A stretch of DNA of 22,130 nt from JBEINZ01 sp040377825 (GCA_040377825.1 JBEINZ010000020.1:1-22130); one strand, 5' to 3'. Shown: positions 1 to 8,603, counted from the first letter of the stretch. Notes: generated by a model not told the origin, from the letters alone. A program made the numbers and translations.

Positions 1-204
1 ACCATCCAGGTGACCTAACTCACCTCCGGCGTGTTCTAGGGTTAGGTCGTGGTCGACACCCCCGGCCTGCTGCTAATTGTGGGGAGGGAGGTGGACCTCG
101 CCGGCGCGGCCCACGTCCCTCCCGACATTTCGCAGCAGGCCGGGGATGTCGACCACGACGTAACCGTAGAACAGGCCGGAGGTGAGTTCGGTCTCCTGGA
201 TGGT
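1..204. repeat. Near-perfect 102-bp-arm palindrome at the sequence end (fold-back)
   Basis: Bases 1-102 are the reverse complement of bases 103-204. I paired position n with 205-n through the whole stretch and found about 12 mismatches and no indels. There is no spacer: the centre lies between 102 and 103 inside GCCGGC. The right arm is the authentic cas7 coding strand (minus). The left arm encodes a diverged copy of the same peptide on the plus strand (VVDTPGLLLIVGREV against VVDIPGLLRNVGRDV). The symmetry ends exactly at base 1, so this is most simply a fold-back artefact at a contig end. A real hairpin end or inverted duplication is possible but less likely. Confidence 0.9.
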
Positions 205-885
205 GTCCGCGCCGGTGTCCTCGTCACGGGCGAGGTCGTCGGCCGCAATGAAATAGTCGCTCTCCGCCTCCTCGGCATGGACGGTAAAGGCATGAGCGAC
301 ATGGACCGGCGCGTCGATGTTGGCGCGAGGATCGGACGTGATCATGCGCCCGAAGAGGGCGGCGGTCAGGCCACCGGGGAGCTTGGCACCCTCGCTCAGG
401 ACCTTGAGGTTGGCCTTGTGGCTCTTGAGCCACTCCTTGGCCAGTTCCTGCGCGGACTTCGCGTCCCCCTTCGCCGCTCCGACAAGGCGTTTCGCCTCCG
501 CAGTCAGATATGCAACCTCGACGTCGCCGAGAAGCAGTGTCTGACGAGACTTCTTGTCGGCTCCCTTGTCGCCGTAGACCACCAGGAGAACTGCTTCGCG
601 GATCGGATTGACGACGGCTTCATCGACGCCGTTCGTCCATCCGTCGAGTACCTTGCGATCGATCGTTTCGCGCGAACGGAAGGACGCGTCCGCCCCGGCT
701 ATTCGGTTCAGCGCATGAGGATCTTCGGCGAGGCGCCAGTGCCGCTTAAGGCATTGCGAGCTGATGCGGGTACGCAAACGGCCGCCGTAGGGAAGCCGTT
801 TGGCGAGACCGGCGTCGTCACGGTTGAGAAGCGCCGCGGTGTAGGGGGCGAGAAAGTGGATCTGCAGAAAGCGCGGTTCAGGCAT
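73..885 (-). CDS. cas7e: Cas7e/CasC/Cse4, type I-E Cascade backbone subunit (3' end lost in fold-back)
   Basis: This is the backbone subunit that polymerises along the crRNA spacer in type I-E Cascade. The start ATG at 885 gives MPEPRFLQIHFLAPYTAALL, followed by LNRDD and RISSQCLKRHW, the usual N-terminal pattern of the Cas7e RAMP family. An AGGAGGT Shine-Dalgarno lies about 6 nt upstream, and the start overlaps the cse2 stop by 8 bp, so the longer open frame to 954 is not used. Authentic sequence reaches about residue 260 (SGLFYGYVVVDIPGLL) near base 103. The last residues and the stop at 73 lie in the inverted arm and are not trustworthy. Family members are about 350 residues, so roughly a quarter is missing. 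cas5, cas6e, cas1 and cas2 would normally follow. Confidence 0.9.
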   Translation of the reverse strand: MPEPRFLQIHFLAPYTAALLNRDDAGLAKRLPYGGRLRTRISSQCLKRHWRLAEDPHALNRIAGADASFRSRETIDRKVLDGWTNGVDEAVVNPIREAVLLVVYGDKGADKKSRQTLLLGDVEVAYLTAEAKRLVGAAKGDAKSAQELAKEWLKSHKANLKVLSEGAKLPGGLTAALFGRMITSDPRANIDAPVHVAHAFTVHAEEAESDYFIAADDLARDEDTGADTIQETELTSGLFYGYVVVDIPGLLRNVGRDVGRAGEVHLPPHN

Positions 886-1387
886 TTGCGACCTCCTCGG
901 TCTTGTCACGTTGGGCGTAATAGTCGCGGGCGAGCCGGTTTTCATTGCGGCCAAGAACGGCGCGGGCGAGGTCGACCACGTCGATCTTCGGACGGTGGCG
1001 AGCGAGCATGCGGATCGCGCGTTCCAGGGTCTCCAGGCGCGCTTCGTCGCGGGACGCGATCAGGCGGGCGAGACGCTGTTCGGAATAGCGCGGGGCGCGG
1101 TTCTGCTCGGAAACGTTAATGGCCAACACGGTGCCGAGCCGTTGTCCCGGCTCGTGAATCGACGCCGTGGTGGCCGCCGACGTCAGCAGCGCGACCATGC
1201 GGGTGAAGCGCAGCCAGGCGGCTTCATGATGCGGCGCTATCCCGAGCCGGGCCACCTGCCGCCAGAAGATCGGTGCGCCCGCCTCGCTCATACGCCGCGC
1301 CTCCGCCTTCTCGCCGGGATCGGCCGCGCCGAGGGCTGCAGCTATGGACCGCGCGCGACGGGCGATTTCGTCAGTATCGTCAGGCAT
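878..1387 (-). CDS. cse2: Cse2/CasB, type I-E Cascade small subunit
   Basis: Predicted 169-residue, mostly helical, arginine-rich protein, as expected for the Cascade small subunit, which forms a dimer along the complex and stabilises the non-target DNA strand in the R-loop. The stretch FWRQVARLGIAP followed by LRFTRMVALL and the downstream LGTVLA, RLARLIASRDEARL and ARDYY segments follow the CRISPR_Cse2 pattern. The identification also rests on position: it lies between cse1 and cas7, with 8-bp start/stop overlaps on both sides (1380-1387 and 878-885), which implies translational coupling in one operon. The ATG start at 1387 is fixed by the overlap. It is intact. Confidence 0.9.
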   Translation of the reverse strand: MPDDTDEIARRARSIAAALGAADPGEKAEARRMSEAGAPIFWRQVARLGIAPHHEAAWLRFTRMVALLTSAATTASIHEPGQRLGTVLAINVSEQNRAPRYSEQRLARLIASRDEARLETLERAIRMLARHRPKIDVVDLARAVLGRNENRLARDYYAQRDKTEEVANA

Positions 1388-2891
1388 ACGCCACCTCCGG
1401 CTGCTTGAGTTTCTCCATGGCTCCGTGGAGCCGTGCCTCCAGCCGGGACAATCCGCGCGCCTCGGCGCGGGGACGCATCACGCTGGCGCAGGGGATCGAA
1501 GGAAGCGCGTCGCGAAACTCACGGCGCGCGAGTTCCGCGAGGCGTTCGAGAAACGCGAGGCGCAGGTGTCGGAAATCGCCCTCCTCGCGGGCCTCCACGC
1601 GATTCCAGAGTTCTGCGAAGAACAGTCGGTCCGCCTCGCGGCGAAGGGCTTCACAAGCAGGACGACTACGCGCGCGGTGCTGTGACTGAGGCTTAGCTCC
1701 GCCGTCGCCCCCCACAGCGACCAGAGTAAGCGCACTACTTAACGCCAGCTCAACGGCGGCAATGTCCTTCAGGAGGTCGTCCGCCACGGCGACGGCACGT
1801 TCGCCGAACGTCTCCGCGACCATCGCCTTGGGAATCGGCACGACGCGTGAGCGGAAGCCGTCTGTCTTGGAGTTGCCGCGCGCGAAGGCTTCGGCGATCA
1901 GGAGCATCGGCGCGGCCGCCTCATCGGGGGATGGCCGGGCGAGTCGCGGCACGTGCCATTCGTGACCGCCGGACTTGAAGAGCAGCTTCACCAACAGCTC
2001 ATAGGTCCAGTCGCGTTCACCGAGCGTGAGCGCCTTGCCCTCGGCGATGTGGATTGGCGCCCACGGATCGCCGGTATTGCCCTTGGCCTCCTTCGCCGAG
2101 ACGCGCGCGGCCTTCGACGTGCTGCGCTCCGCCGTTGTCCGCCCGTTCCGTTCGACCAGGCGGATGCGGCGACAGACTTCGATGGACTGCGGATCAAGGG
2201 CCTCGAGATCGAGCGAACTCCCGTCCGGCCAGGGTACTAGCCAGAGCAGCGCCTTTCCTTTTAGACCGGAGCGACCTTCCAGCAGCCGCCGGACGTCACG
2301 CCGCCACCACGCCGACGGATCGACATCGGAGGAACCGGGCCGGGCCGGTGCAAGCCCGAGGAGGACTCGGGAGGACGATCCCCCGTTCATCCGGGCAATA
2401 CCGTAGTTACCCGCTCCGCCGAAGCCCTCCATCGTCTGCAGGCTCACGAGTGAGAAGATCCAGTCCTGCGGCGCGGCGTCCCTGGCGATCTCCCGCTTCG
2501 TGTCGTGATTGCGCGATGTGATCAGCATGTCGAGAGCGTCGGGGGTGGCCACGTCGGTCCACTTGAGTCCACCTGGATCGGGAGGCTGGAGGAAGGCGGG
2601 GCGCGTCCGATCCTGGACGATCAGATGCCAGGGTTCGTCGTCGGAAAAGGCCGCGGTGAGGCTCCGCAGCGCCTCCCGCCAGCGGTCTTCGTCTTCCGGC
2701 ACGTCCCTCCAGCCGACGCCGTCGAGGGCCAGGACGGCGAGTTGGACGAGGAACATGTGCCAAGCCGGTCGCTGATGGGGACGGAGCGCGAGGAAAGTGG
2801 CCACCTCACCGCGAGCCATTGCGGCAAAGAGGCCAGGCAACGTTAATGGGCCGCGGTCCGTGTCAATGAGAGGATCGGCTAGAATGTTCAT
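1380..2891 (-). CDS. cse1: Cse1/CasA, type I-E Cascade large subunit
   Basis: A 503-residue protein, the usual size of Cse1, the Cascade subunit that reads the PAM and recruits Cas3. The N-terminus MNILADPLIDTDRGPLTLPG matches the family start. The I-E signature region is at about residues 151-175 (LQTMEGFGGAGNYGIARMNGG), and a helical C-terminal bundle follows. ATG at 2891 is preceded by an AAGGAT-like ribosome binding site. The gene ends 8 bp inside cse2. It is separated from cas3 by 312 bp, which probably carries its own promoter, as the cas3-casA gap does in E. coli. The frame is intact. Confidence 0.95.
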   Translation of the reverse strand: MNILADPLIDTDRGPLTLPGLFAAMARGEVATFLALRPHQRPAWHMFLVQLAVLALDGVGWRDVPEDEDRWREALRSLTAAFSDDEPWHLIVQDRTRPAFLQPPDPGGLKWTDVATPDALDMLITSRNHDTKREIARDAAPQDWIFSLVSLQTMEGFGGAGNYGIARMNGGSSSRVLLGLAPARPGSSDVDPSAWWRRDVRRLLEGRSGLKGKALLWLVPWPDGSSLDLEALDPQSIEVCRRIRLVERNGRTTAERSTSKAARVSAKEAKGNTGDPWAPIHIAEGKALTLGERDWTYELLVKLLFKSGGHEWHVPRLARPSPDEAAAPMLLIAEAFARGNSKTDGFRSRVVPIPKAMVAETFGERAVAVADDLLKDIAAVELALSSALTLVAVGGDGGAKPQSQHRARSRPACEALRREADRLFFAELWNRVEAREEGDFRHLRLAFLERLAELARREFRDALPSIPCASVMRPRAEARGLSRLEARLHGAMEKLKQPEVAYA

Positions 2892-3203
2892 TCTCGCCGA
2901 TCCTTGCTTTCAACGTATCCGCCAATGGGATAGTGCCCCAAGAGATTTGGGGAAAACTCCGGATGGGAGCCACTCGCCTCACGCAAGTGGGGTCCATTCC
3001 CGTCGACACGGGACGCGCGAGACTCCCAGGCCATCCGGAAGACCGCACTCAGCTTGAGCCTAAGTTGCATAGCAGCTCGAATCGGCTCGAGTATGGCTTG
3101 GCAGCCGATCGCTATTTCGAACCTAATGGAGCCCCTCATCACGAAGGTGGTTAGGATGAAACTCGCTGGCAAGATCGAAAAATGGATGTAGCCCCTCCCT
3201 ACG
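2892..3203. other. cas3-cse1 intergenic region, rich in short inverted repeats
   Basis: 312 bp without a convincing gene. It holds several small inverted repeats: CCCCAA-GAGAT-TTGGGG near 2937-2953, CCACT/AGTGG arms just after it, and CCCGT-CGAC-ACGGG at 2999-3012. I see no type I-E CRISPR repeat. In E. coli the equivalent gap carries the Cascade promoter and its regulator sites, so this gap probably holds the promoter for cse1-cse2-cas7 on the minus strand. That is inference; I could not pick -35/-10 boxes with confidence. Confidence 0.5.
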
Positions 3204-5689
3204 TCAAAAGCGCCGCAGGCCGCCAAAGTCATAAAAAAGATCCTTGTCCCCGACCGTCATCCGGATCGGTGCGCCCGCCTCGACCTCCACCGCCTCTTCG
3301 CCCGTGAGGCCCTGTGACCAGAAAGCCGGAAGCGCGATCCTCGTGATCGGCAGGCCGAAGACACCAACGGTGCCAGGCGCCAGGCGCAGGACGACACCGT
3401 CCTCCCCGAGGCGCGTGCGGAGTTGCTCGTCATCGGGGAAAGCGCCGAGCGGCTCGGTGCGGTCGAGAATGGCAAGGTCTGCCGTCCTGGCCTCGGCAAG
3501 AAGTTTGCCGTTAATCTTCTGACGGTAGCTCTGCCAGCCGTGCGCCTCCGCGATCCGGTCCAGCGCCTCCGGATGGGTCGCCGCCTCGACGAGCGCACGG
3601 TTCATCGCCGGAATTTGCCAAACGGGTCGCTCTTCAATCTCGGCGAGGGTCGCGGCGAGACCCGGCACATCGACATAGATGCCGTTGAGAGAGACGGGCC
3701 GTGCTGGCTCGCGCCGAGCCCGTTCTCGGATCGATGGATCATGGGATCGAGACCGCCTGGTGGCCGGAGCACCACGACGCGTGCCCGATCGTATCCGGCC
3801 GGGCGCAGACGATTGTGTCGGTGCAGCCGCCCGATGCGCTGCAAGAGCACGTCCATCGGGCACAGATCGGTGATCAGGATATCGGCGCAGAGGTCGAGCG
3901 ATTGCTCCAGGGTCTGCGTGCCGATCACGATCCGACCGCCCATGGGGCTCGACTTGCCGATTGCAGCCTCGACGGCAGCGTCGAGACGGGCCCGATCCTC
4001 AGTCGCGAATCGGCTGTGGTGGAGTGTAGGCCGTCCGCTCACGGTCAATAGGTACTCGGGGGCCTCCGCGAGGCACGCGCTGTACGTCGCCTGAGCGCGC
4101 TCGACGGTGTTTCGGATCACCAACACCCTGGCGCCTTGGCGCGCCGCTTGGTTTGCGAGTTCCGCAGCCTCCTCCCCGGTCCATCCGGCAAAGGCATCGA
4201 CCTGTACCGACTTGCCGCCACCTGCATCCGCGGTCACTGGCCGCACGCGGGCACTGGTCCAGATCGCTGGATACGGAAGCGCGGCGTCGCTGGCCAGATC
4301 CGCCCGCGGATGATCGAACCACCTGCGTCGGGCTGCGGCGCCGAGCGTCGCGGACATAAGCATGACATGGCCGCCCAGGCCCAGATGAGACCGCGCCATC
4401 GCGGTCTGGACTTCGGTCATGTAGGCGTCGGAGGCATGAACCTCGTCAATGACCAGAAGCGCACGCGACAGGGCCGTGCCTCGCAGATGGGCGTACTTCA
4501 CCTGCAATCCGGCGAGCGCGACTTGATCGACCGTGCCCACTGCGACTTGCGCCGCGAGATAGCGAGCCGAATGTTCGGCCGCCCAGCGTGTGGGGCGCTC
4601 CTCGGAATCGTCCCAGAGCATGCCGAAGTCCGGCAGACGGGTTCCCTTCGCCTCGCCGGCCATCACCTGTCCCGGAATGGCGAGCACCGCCTCCGGTGCG
4701 GGATCGAACATCCGCTTCAGGGCTTCGTTGACGCGTCCGTGCAGCTGTCTTGCGGCGGCACGGGTCGGAACGGCGAAGTAAAGCGCATCAACCTCACCCG
4801 CCGCCACAAGCGCGGCGAAACGCAAGAGCGCCGCCTCCGTCTTCCCCGACCCGGTCTCGGCTTCGAGCAGGATCATGCGTTCCTGCGTGGGTAGGTGGCC
4901 GACGGCGTCCTGAGCCGGGCGTGGATGAGGGTGATCGGAAATCAGTGCCCAGCCGGGCCGGTCGCGTAGGATGAGGCCGCCCGACACCAGCCCGATCGCG
5001 CGCAGCCTCTTGGTCGCCCGATCCTGCGCGATTTGCCAATAATCCTTGCGAAACTCCGCGACGTAGGGAAATGCCTCGCGATCCGAGCCGATCCAGTCGG
5101 CGAGCGTGAGAAGTCCACAGAAGAAATGGATGAATGCCGGCGATGGTGGCGGTGGCGCGGCCGTCTTGATCTCTGGAAACCAGTCGAGAAGGGCTTCGCC
5201 CATCACGGTCTCTTCGGCCACCCAATCGTAGCGGGGAACCCGAGCGAAGGCGTTTACCGCTTCCCCACGGCCGGAGGGCATGACCGGGCGCCCATGATGC
5301 GCAAAAACAGCCTCGAACCAGCGATCTAGGTCCGCCCACCGCGCGAGATGCTTGACCGCACCGGCAAGAGCATCGGCTCGTGGCGGCAAAACCGTCCACA
5401 TCCACCCGCATTCGAGATGCCCGCGCGGCTTCAGGTTTGGTCCGTCGGGCCAGCCTTTCGATTGGAAGCCGGGTGCTAGCTTTCCGATATCGTGGAGGAA
5501 CGCGAGTGCGGAGAGACAGCGAACTTCAGCTTCGATCAGAGGACGACCACAAGCTGACTCGGCACGATGACGGAACGTTGTTACCGAAAGCAAAAGCAAG
5601 AGTACGGCGGCAACATCGGCAGAATGATGTGCAAGATGGTGGGAGATCATTTTATCTCTTGAACATTTTCCACAGGCAGGTGTCGACAT
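3204..5689 (-). pseudogene. cas3: Cas3 HD nuclease-helicase, type I-E, with a 2-nt frameshift
   Basis: Cas3 is the nuclease-helicase recruited by Cascade to degrade target DNA. The first frame runs from ATG 5689. The HD nuclease part has HLAHHSAD near residue 18, LHDIGK at 65-70 and AHHG at 130-133. The helicase part has Walker A ETGSGKTEA near 278-286, DEVH at 415-418, SAT near 446 and QRIGRLHRH before residue 640. At 3687-3694 the tract TCTCTCTC (minus strand) shifts the frame. Removing one TC restores GPSLNGIYVDVPGL and a C-terminal domain ending at the TGA at 3204, for a total of 827 residues, normal for Cas3. Unrepaired, the frame continues out of phase to a stop at 3602 and lacks the true C-terminal domain. 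All catalytic motifs before the break are intact, so the shift is either recent or a sequencing error. Confidence 0.9.
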
Positions 5690-6257
5690 CCTCTTTGCCT
5701 ACTTTATAAAACCATAAGCATTATTTGAGTTTCTGCGCTTTGGTTCGAATCATGACGAAGACCGTACACATCTGTAGCAGAGAATGCAACCAAACGATAT
5801 CTTTTAAAGCATTATATATGTTTAGTGTGTATCGAAGGAGGTCTCGCGTTGTTAGTTGGACTCCCTCGGATCAGGGATCCCGGACCCACACACTCGCCCG
5901 CCGAATGCTTCCCGCCATGCTTGTCCTAACGTCCATGCGAGATCTAAGGTGACGAAGACTGATGCCCGCCCCGCGGTCGACGCCTGCGGTCATTACCGGG
6001 GCGGTTCGCGATCCAATCAACACGGTAATTGGCCCGCCATCAAGGTGAGGAGATCCGCGTTCCTATGCGACAAATCGGGACTGGCCGCCCCGCTGGCAAG
6101 CCTCGGCAATCTGTGAACCGCCGTCCGCACGCCAGGACAGCCCGCAGCTTTCGTCCGAATGCCTAGATTGCCTTTAGATGCCGACCAAAAACGGTTAATC
6201 GAAGCGGAAACGGCCCCGCAGGGCCGATCGCAAGCATTTGAATTTGTTTTGAGAAAT
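5690..6257. other. Gene-poor stretch upstream of cas3
   Basis: 568 bp between the cas3 start and tRNA-Gly with no supported gene. The part nearest cas3 (about 5700-5835) is AT-richer than its surroundings. On the minus strand it contains a TATAAA-like box about 14 nt before the cas3 ATG, so the cas3 promoter probably lies here. On the plus strand an AAGGAGG at 5835-5841 precedes a TTG-initiated frame of only 26 codons, which I do not count as a gene. Further right there are inverted arms CCGCCCCG/CGGGGCGG near 5970-6004 and ATTACCG/CGGTAAT near 5990-6027 of unknown meaning, and a tRNA terminator described separately. No CRISPR array is present. Confidence 0.5.
6211..6226 (-). terminator. Probable terminator of tRNA-Gly
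   Basis: CGGCCC-CGCA-GGGCCG forms a 6-bp all-GC stem. Read on the minus strand it lies about 32 nt beyond the tRNA-Gly 3' end and is followed by TTT then mixed bases. The U-run is short, so efficiency is uncertain. Confidence 0.45.
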
Positions 6258-6332
6258 TGGAGCGGGTAAAGGGATTCGAACCCTTGACCCCAACCTTGGC
6301 AAGGTTGTGCTCTACCCCTGAGCTACACCCGC
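6258..6332 (-). tRNA. tRNA-Gly, anticodon GCC
   Basis: The minus strand reads GCGGGTG at the 5' end (6332), paired with TACCCGC before discriminator T at 6261; CCA is encoded at 6260-6258. The D-arm has the GCTCAGGGGTAGAGC pattern. The anticodon stem CAACC/GGTTG encloses loop TTGCCAA, giving anticodon GCC, which decodes GGC/GGU glycine codons. The T-arm has GGGTTCGAATCCC. All four arms pair. Its 3' end points toward the cas block, the orientation in which tRNA genes serve as island integration sites, but no second copy of the 3' end is seen in the window. Confidence 0.97.
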
Positions 6333-6374
6333 GTCCATATGGGTAAGGCCCGAGATTGCCCTCGGACGGGTCGT

Positions 6375-6403
6375 TCTATGCACGAAGGCGGCGGGCATTG
6401 CAA
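6375..6403 (-). promoter_or_regulatory. Candidate sigma-70-type promoter of tRNA-Gly
   Basis: On the minus strand TTGCAA (6403-6398) and CATAGA (6380-6375) are separated by exactly 17 nt, and the -10-like box ends about 42 nt before the tRNA 5' end. The hexamers match the consensus only partly, so this rests on spacing and position. Confidence 0.4.
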
Positions 6404-6755
6404 CAGTGAAAATGGGGCCTTGGAAGGGCGCCGTGAATCGCGTTTGGAGAGGCGGGGCCGTTCGTTTTCATCGGGTGCGTGCCGAGGTGAGGGACCGACG
6501 ATGATCCAGGCCCCGGGCGGATAAGGCATATCGGCCTCGGGCTATTGTCGGTTAGCCGGCAGGGCCGACCTGGAGCGCGTGTGTTGCTCCGGTCTCGGGC
6601 GCGCTCGAAGTCAGGCGATTGCTTGATTCTGCGCCAAGCCGCGCCCGTGAGGGATGCCACTTCCTTGGATTGGACGCCATGCCGCCTTGACTGGATGGCG
6701 TTAACCGGCTGACTGGATCGTGTGAGCCGGCTTGCGCGTCGCCGGGCGTCGGCTT

Positions 6756-6868
6756 AAAGCCTGTCCCGTTCGGATTGATGCGATCCGAACAAAAGGACCG
6801 GCTCACGCTCATGACTGTCGAGTAATTCATTGTCGATCGGATGAGTCCATCCGATCGAGAAATGCTCT
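6756..6868 (+). repeat. Palindromic repeat, full copy A (two stem-loops)
   Basis: A 113-bp element of two adjacent hairpins. The first has arms GTTCGGAT/ATCCGAAC bracketed by GTCC/GGAC. The second has arms CGATCGGATG/CATCCGATCG around an AGTC loop. It ends in GCTCT, and its left end AAAGC nearly matches the AGAGC of copy C. It aligns over its whole length, in the same orientation, with the copy at 16155-16268. It lacks one C of the run after the first hairpin and has TAA at the position where copy C stays open, so it is not coding. It lies in the gap before the ProXp-ala gene and could affect that 5' leader. Confidence 0.85.
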
Positions 6869-6923
6869 GGACCACCCCCCGACTTGCAAACGCGCCCCCC
6901 GCGCCCCAGACCAATCGGACACC

Positions 6924-7463
6924 ATGCCCCTGACCCGTTCCGACCTCATGCGCCGGTTTGCCGAACTCGGCATCGAGACGACAACGCATGAACACGAAGC
7001 TTTTTTCACCGTTGCCGAGAGCCGGAAGGTCAAGGGTGAGATCGCGGGCGGGCATACGAAGAACCTGTTCTTGAAGGACAAGAAAGACCAGGTCTTCCTC
7101 GTCGTGGCCGAGGCCGACGCGGCGATTGACTTGAAGACGGTTCATTCGCTTATCGGCGCGAACGGTCGCGTCACCTTCGCCAAGCCGGACCTGATGTTCG
7201 CGCTGCTCGGCGTGGTTCCGGGGTCGGTGACGCCTTTTGGCTTGATCAATGACACGGACAAACGCGTCAGCGTGGTGTTGGATCAGCCGATGTTGGAGCA
7301 TCCGGTGCTCAACTACCATCCGCTGGAGAACACCGCGACCACGTCGATCCGCCGCGACGATCTGCTGGCTTTCATCCGAGCAACCGGCCACGAGCCGTTG
7401 ATCGTCGCCGTTTCAAATGGGAAACTGACAATCGACGATGCCGTCTCAGACACCGCGCCGTAA
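6924..7463 (+). CDS. ProXp-ala family Ala-tRNA(Pro) deacylase (YbaK/ProX fold)
   Basis: 179-residue free-standing editing protein related to the INS domain of prolyl-tRNA synthetase. Members hydrolyse alanine mischarged on tRNA-Pro in the cytoplasm. They are typical of alphaproteobacteria, whose prolyl-tRNA synthetases lack the insertion domain (family knowledge). The sequence shows the family core: HEAFFTVAES near residues 25-33, GGHTKNLFLKDKK at 42-54 with the conserved lysine K46, and GSVTPFGLIND in the second half. ATG at 6924 begins MPLTRSDLMRRFAELGIE; the open frame extends upstream but that part lies in the repeat. No strong Shine-Dalgarno is visible. The assignment to alanine rather than cysteine or other editing is from overall pattern. 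Confidence 0.88.
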   Translation: MPLTRSDLMRRFAELGIETTTHEHEAFFTVAESRKVKGEIAGGHTKNLFLKDKKDQVFLVVAEADAAIDLKTVHSLIGANGRVTFAKPDLMFALLGVVPGSVTPFGLINDTDKRVSVVLDQPMLEHPVLNYHPLENTATTSIRRDDLLAFIRATGHEPLIVAVSNGKLTIDDAVSDTAP

Positions 7464-7508
7464 TTGTCATTGCGCTTGGCTGATACCATGTTAGGCCTCG
7501 ATCCAACG

Positions 7509-7549
7509 GGCATCGTCGCTGAACGCCACTTGAGCGGCGAGCGGATGCC
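7509..7549 (+). other. Bulged hairpin upstream of the thioredoxin gene
   Basis: GGCATC (7509-7514) pairs with GATGCC (7544-7549), then CGCT/AGCG, then CGCC/GGCG, with small bulges. It lies in the 112-bp gap after the ProXp-ala stop and ends 26 nt before the thioredoxin ATG. It could be a terminator stem without a U-run or a leader structure. Nothing shows it functions. Confidence 0.3.
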
Positions 7550-7575
7550 GACGACGCGACGATAGGGATGAGACC

Positions 7576-8540
7576 ATGAGCGGCCCAAGCTTTTCCTACG
7601 GCAATCAATATACCCCGGCGTCAGCCGCGCCGGCGCAAGCAACCGCCGCGCCGCTGAGCCCTCCCGCTGGCGATGGCCTTGTGCGCGATACCACCACGAA
7701 GGATTTCGTGCGCGATGTGATCGACGCGTCACGCACCGTCCCGGTGCTCGTTGATTTCTGGGCCGAATGGTGCGGGCCGTGCAAACAGCTCACCCCGGTC
7801 ATCGAGAAAGTGGTGCGCAATGCCAAGGGTAAGGTGAAGCTGGTCAAGATGAACATCGACCATCATCCGGAGATCGCGGGCCAGCTCGGCATCCGCTCGA
7901 TCCCGGCGGTGATCGCCTTCAAGAACGGCCAGCCGCTCGACGGTTTCATGGGCGCGGTTCCCGAAAGCCAGATCCAGACCTTTATCGAGCGCGTGGCGGG
8001 GCCCATGGGGCCGTCCGACGCGGAGACCTTGATGGCGGAGGCGGAAGCGGCGCTGGAAGCCGGCGATCTCCAGGGCGCGGCGGATCTTTTTTCCGCGGTG
8101 CGCGAGTTGGAGCCGGACCATGTCGGCGCGCTCGGCGGACTCGTGCGCACGTTGGTGGCGGCGAGGAATTCGACGAGGCGAAGGCGCTCCTGGCGACCGC
8201 CCCGGCCGCCAAGCAATCCGATCCCGCAATTGCGGGCGCGCGCGCGCTCCTGGACCTTGCCGAGCAGGCCGCCAAGCTCGGCGATCCGGTCGACCTGGAA
8301 GCGCGTATCAGCCATGACGCGAACGACCACGAGGCGCGGTTCAATCTGGCGCTTGCGCTGAACGCGCGCGGGCATAAGGAAGCCGCCGTCGATCAACTCG
8401 TCGAAATCGTGCGTCGCAAGCGCGATTGGAATGAGGAGGCTGCCCGCAAGCAGCTCGTCCAATTCTTCGACGCCTGGGGGCCGAAAGACGAAATGACGCT
8501 TTATGGTCGCCGCCGTTTGTCCTCCGTGCTCTTTGCCTGA
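7576..8540 (+). pseudogene. CnoX/YbbN-like thioredoxin-TPR co-chaperone, 1-nt frameshift
   Basis: An N-terminal thioredoxin domain (about residues 38-145) with the redox motif WCGPCK at 65-70 and cis-Pro in RSIPAV is followed by a TPR-like helical tail. This is the architecture of CnoX/YbbN co-chaperedoxins, which hold oxidised clients for the chaperonins. A low-complexity Ala/Pro N-terminus precedes the domain. The frame breaks at about 8158-8162, after LVRTLVA. Adding one G (GGCGGCG to GGCGGGCG) restores GEEFDEAKALLATAP and continues to RKRDWNEEAARKQLVQFF and the TGA at 8538, for 321 residues, the family's usual length. Unrepaired, the frame runs out of phase to 8361. The loss looks like a G-run deletion and may be a sequencing error. 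Confidence 0.88.
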
Positions 8541-8603
8541 GCATATTCGGATGACCGCCAGCGGTCAAAAACAGGCTCGGCCGATCAAACAAGGAGACTG
8601 TTG

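Larger units (their letters stand above)
6333..6923. other. Intergenic stretch between tRNA-Gly and the ProXp-ala gene
   Basis: 591 bp with no supported coding region; the short open frames have no family resemblance or good ribosome binding sites. It contains the likely tRNA promoter on the minus strand (6375-6403) and a full copy of the palindromic repeat (6756-6868) shortly before the ProXp-ala start. I see no other recognisable feature. Confidence 0.6.

Noticed and set aside
49..1119. Long plus-strand open frame of 356 codons opposite cas7 and cse2
   Set aside because: It is a high-GC shadow frame; its first 30 codons only look protein-like because the fold-back copy places the cas7 coding strand on the plus strand.
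2888..3232. 114-codon minus frame between cas3 and cse1, considered as a small extra cas-associated gene or toxin
   Set aside because: It begins inside cas3, has no family resemblance, and no CRISPR-repeat-like sequence was found nearby that would support a Cas-linked toxin-antitoxin RNA pair.
5849..5929. Possible 26-codon leader peptide after AAGGAGG at 5835-5841
   Set aside because: TTG start, unremarkable composition, and no gene follows on that strand.
5970..6027. Inverted arms CCGCCCCG/CGGGGCGG and ATTACCG/CGGTAAT
   Set aside because: Short, interleaved and GC-biased; expected by chance in this sequence, and no gene context supports a function.
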